Assembly (NCBI GenBank): GCA_030613795.1
Contig: JAUWLG010000012.1
Coordinates: forward strand, 1-13,519
Length of the DNA stretch: 13,519 nucleotides
Direction of reading: 5' to 3'
Origin: Helicobacteraceae bacterium
GTDB taxonomy: Bacteria > Campylobacterota > Campylobacteria > Campylobacterales > Sulfurimonadaceae
Shown piece after piece: positions 13,244 through 13,519 of this stretch (the first letter of the stretch is position 1; each line of letters starts with the position of its first letter). The notes under the pieces are model-generated. The model was not told where the DNA came from and ran no database searches. It worked only from the letters and a program-made list of their open reading frames with translations. The translations under genes were made by a program, and so were the position numbers.

Positions 13244-13519
13244 TTAAGGTCGCTCTACAAACCTTGTCAGATTGTCACTTACAAACCTTTGAGCGCTATT
13301 GGTCATTAAGATGTAACCAATGTCCAGACCCTTCAAAAAGACGATCGCCTTCTCTACCGTCATGACAGATGCCGCCGTAGCATAAGCATCAATATCGCTA
13401 TTTGTACCATGTGAGAAGAGCGTGATCGAAGCAAAGTTTTGTTGCGACTGTTGCTGTTTAGGATCTATGAGATGGTTGTTTTTTGTACTCTCTATATAAC
13501 GACGGTAGTTTCCACTGGT
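13244..13519 (-). CDS. apbE: ApbE-type FMN transferase, C-terminal end only
   Basis: The last 91 residues before a TAA at 13244; the 5' part lies beyond the window. ApbE landmarks are visible: TSGNYRRYI at the start of the fragment, HLIDPK (family form HI-x-DPKTG), the strand ASITLFS, and the catalytic-region DIDAYATAASVMTVEKAIVFLKGL, which matches the conserved D-A-x-A-T-A stretch of the Mg-dependent flavin transferase. After DPK the usual TG is replaced by a glutamine-rich QQQSQQ. ApbE moves FMN from FAD onto Thr of (S/T)GAT motifs in exported proteins. The FMN-binding protein at 8913-9434 is the only such target in the window. Confidence 0.85.
   Translation of the reverse strand, partial: TSGNYRRYIESTKNNHLIDPKQQQSQQNFASITLFSHGTNSDIDAYATAASVMTVEKAIVFLKGLDIGYILMTNSAQRFVSDNLTRFVERP

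Noticed and set aside
13228..13250. AAGG-GTG-CCTT mini hairpin at the apbE stop
   Set aside because: A four-base stem that cannot be extended and has no T tract; likely chance.

Overview
The window looks like a chromosomal segment of a Campylobacterota (Epsilonproteobacteria) member of the Sulfurimonas/Sulfurovum type. This is inferred from the A+T-rich composition, tight gene packing, promoters with a good -10 but usually a poor -35, and the mix of gene families. No rRNA, tRNA, CRISPR array, insertion sequence or phage gene is visible.

Left part (1-5222, minus strand): a compact four-gene unit read right to left. It holds a DUF695/RraB-like protein, a fused lysophospholipid transporter (LplT-type MFS) plus PlsC acyltransferase, diacylglycerol kinase DgkA, and a secreted patatin phospholipase with POTRA and beta-barrel domains (type Vd autotransporter architecture) whose 3' end lies outside the window. 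The genes overlap by 4 and 11 bp or are 1 bp apart. The last three suggest a phospholipid damage/recycling cycle: deacylation at the surface, re-import and re-acylation of lysolipid, and recycling of diacylglycerol.

Middle (5294-6094, plus strand): a small unrecognised membrane protein, possibly made from a leaderless mRNA, and a 59-residue DUF2892 membrane protein followed by a good terminator.

Centre (6144-10390, plus strand): the most interesting block. Two Fur-box-like sequences precede a TTGACA promoter driving an outer-membrane porin and a MauG/cytochrome-c-peroxidase-like di-heme lipoprotein. After a 65-base gap with a strong hairpin and an extended -10 promoter comes a tight three-gene unit: a secreted FMN-binding-domain protein with a TGAT flavinylation motif and two 4-TM membrane proteins that are recognisable paralogues of each other. 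The 3' end of an apbE flavin transferase gene, whose product attaches FMN to such motifs, sits at the right edge. I infer an iron-regulated envelope redox system, perhaps for metal acquisition, that I cannot match to a named system.

Right part (10500-13519): a divergent cold-shock-domain protein with its own promoter, then minus-strand genes. These are DUF4242 and a SAM-dependent methyltransferase (probably one operon), a periplasmic PEBP/YbhB-family protein and a 4-TM protein (probably a second operon), and the apbE end. Intergenic 10869-11075 lies between convergent genes and holds overlapping inverted repeats.
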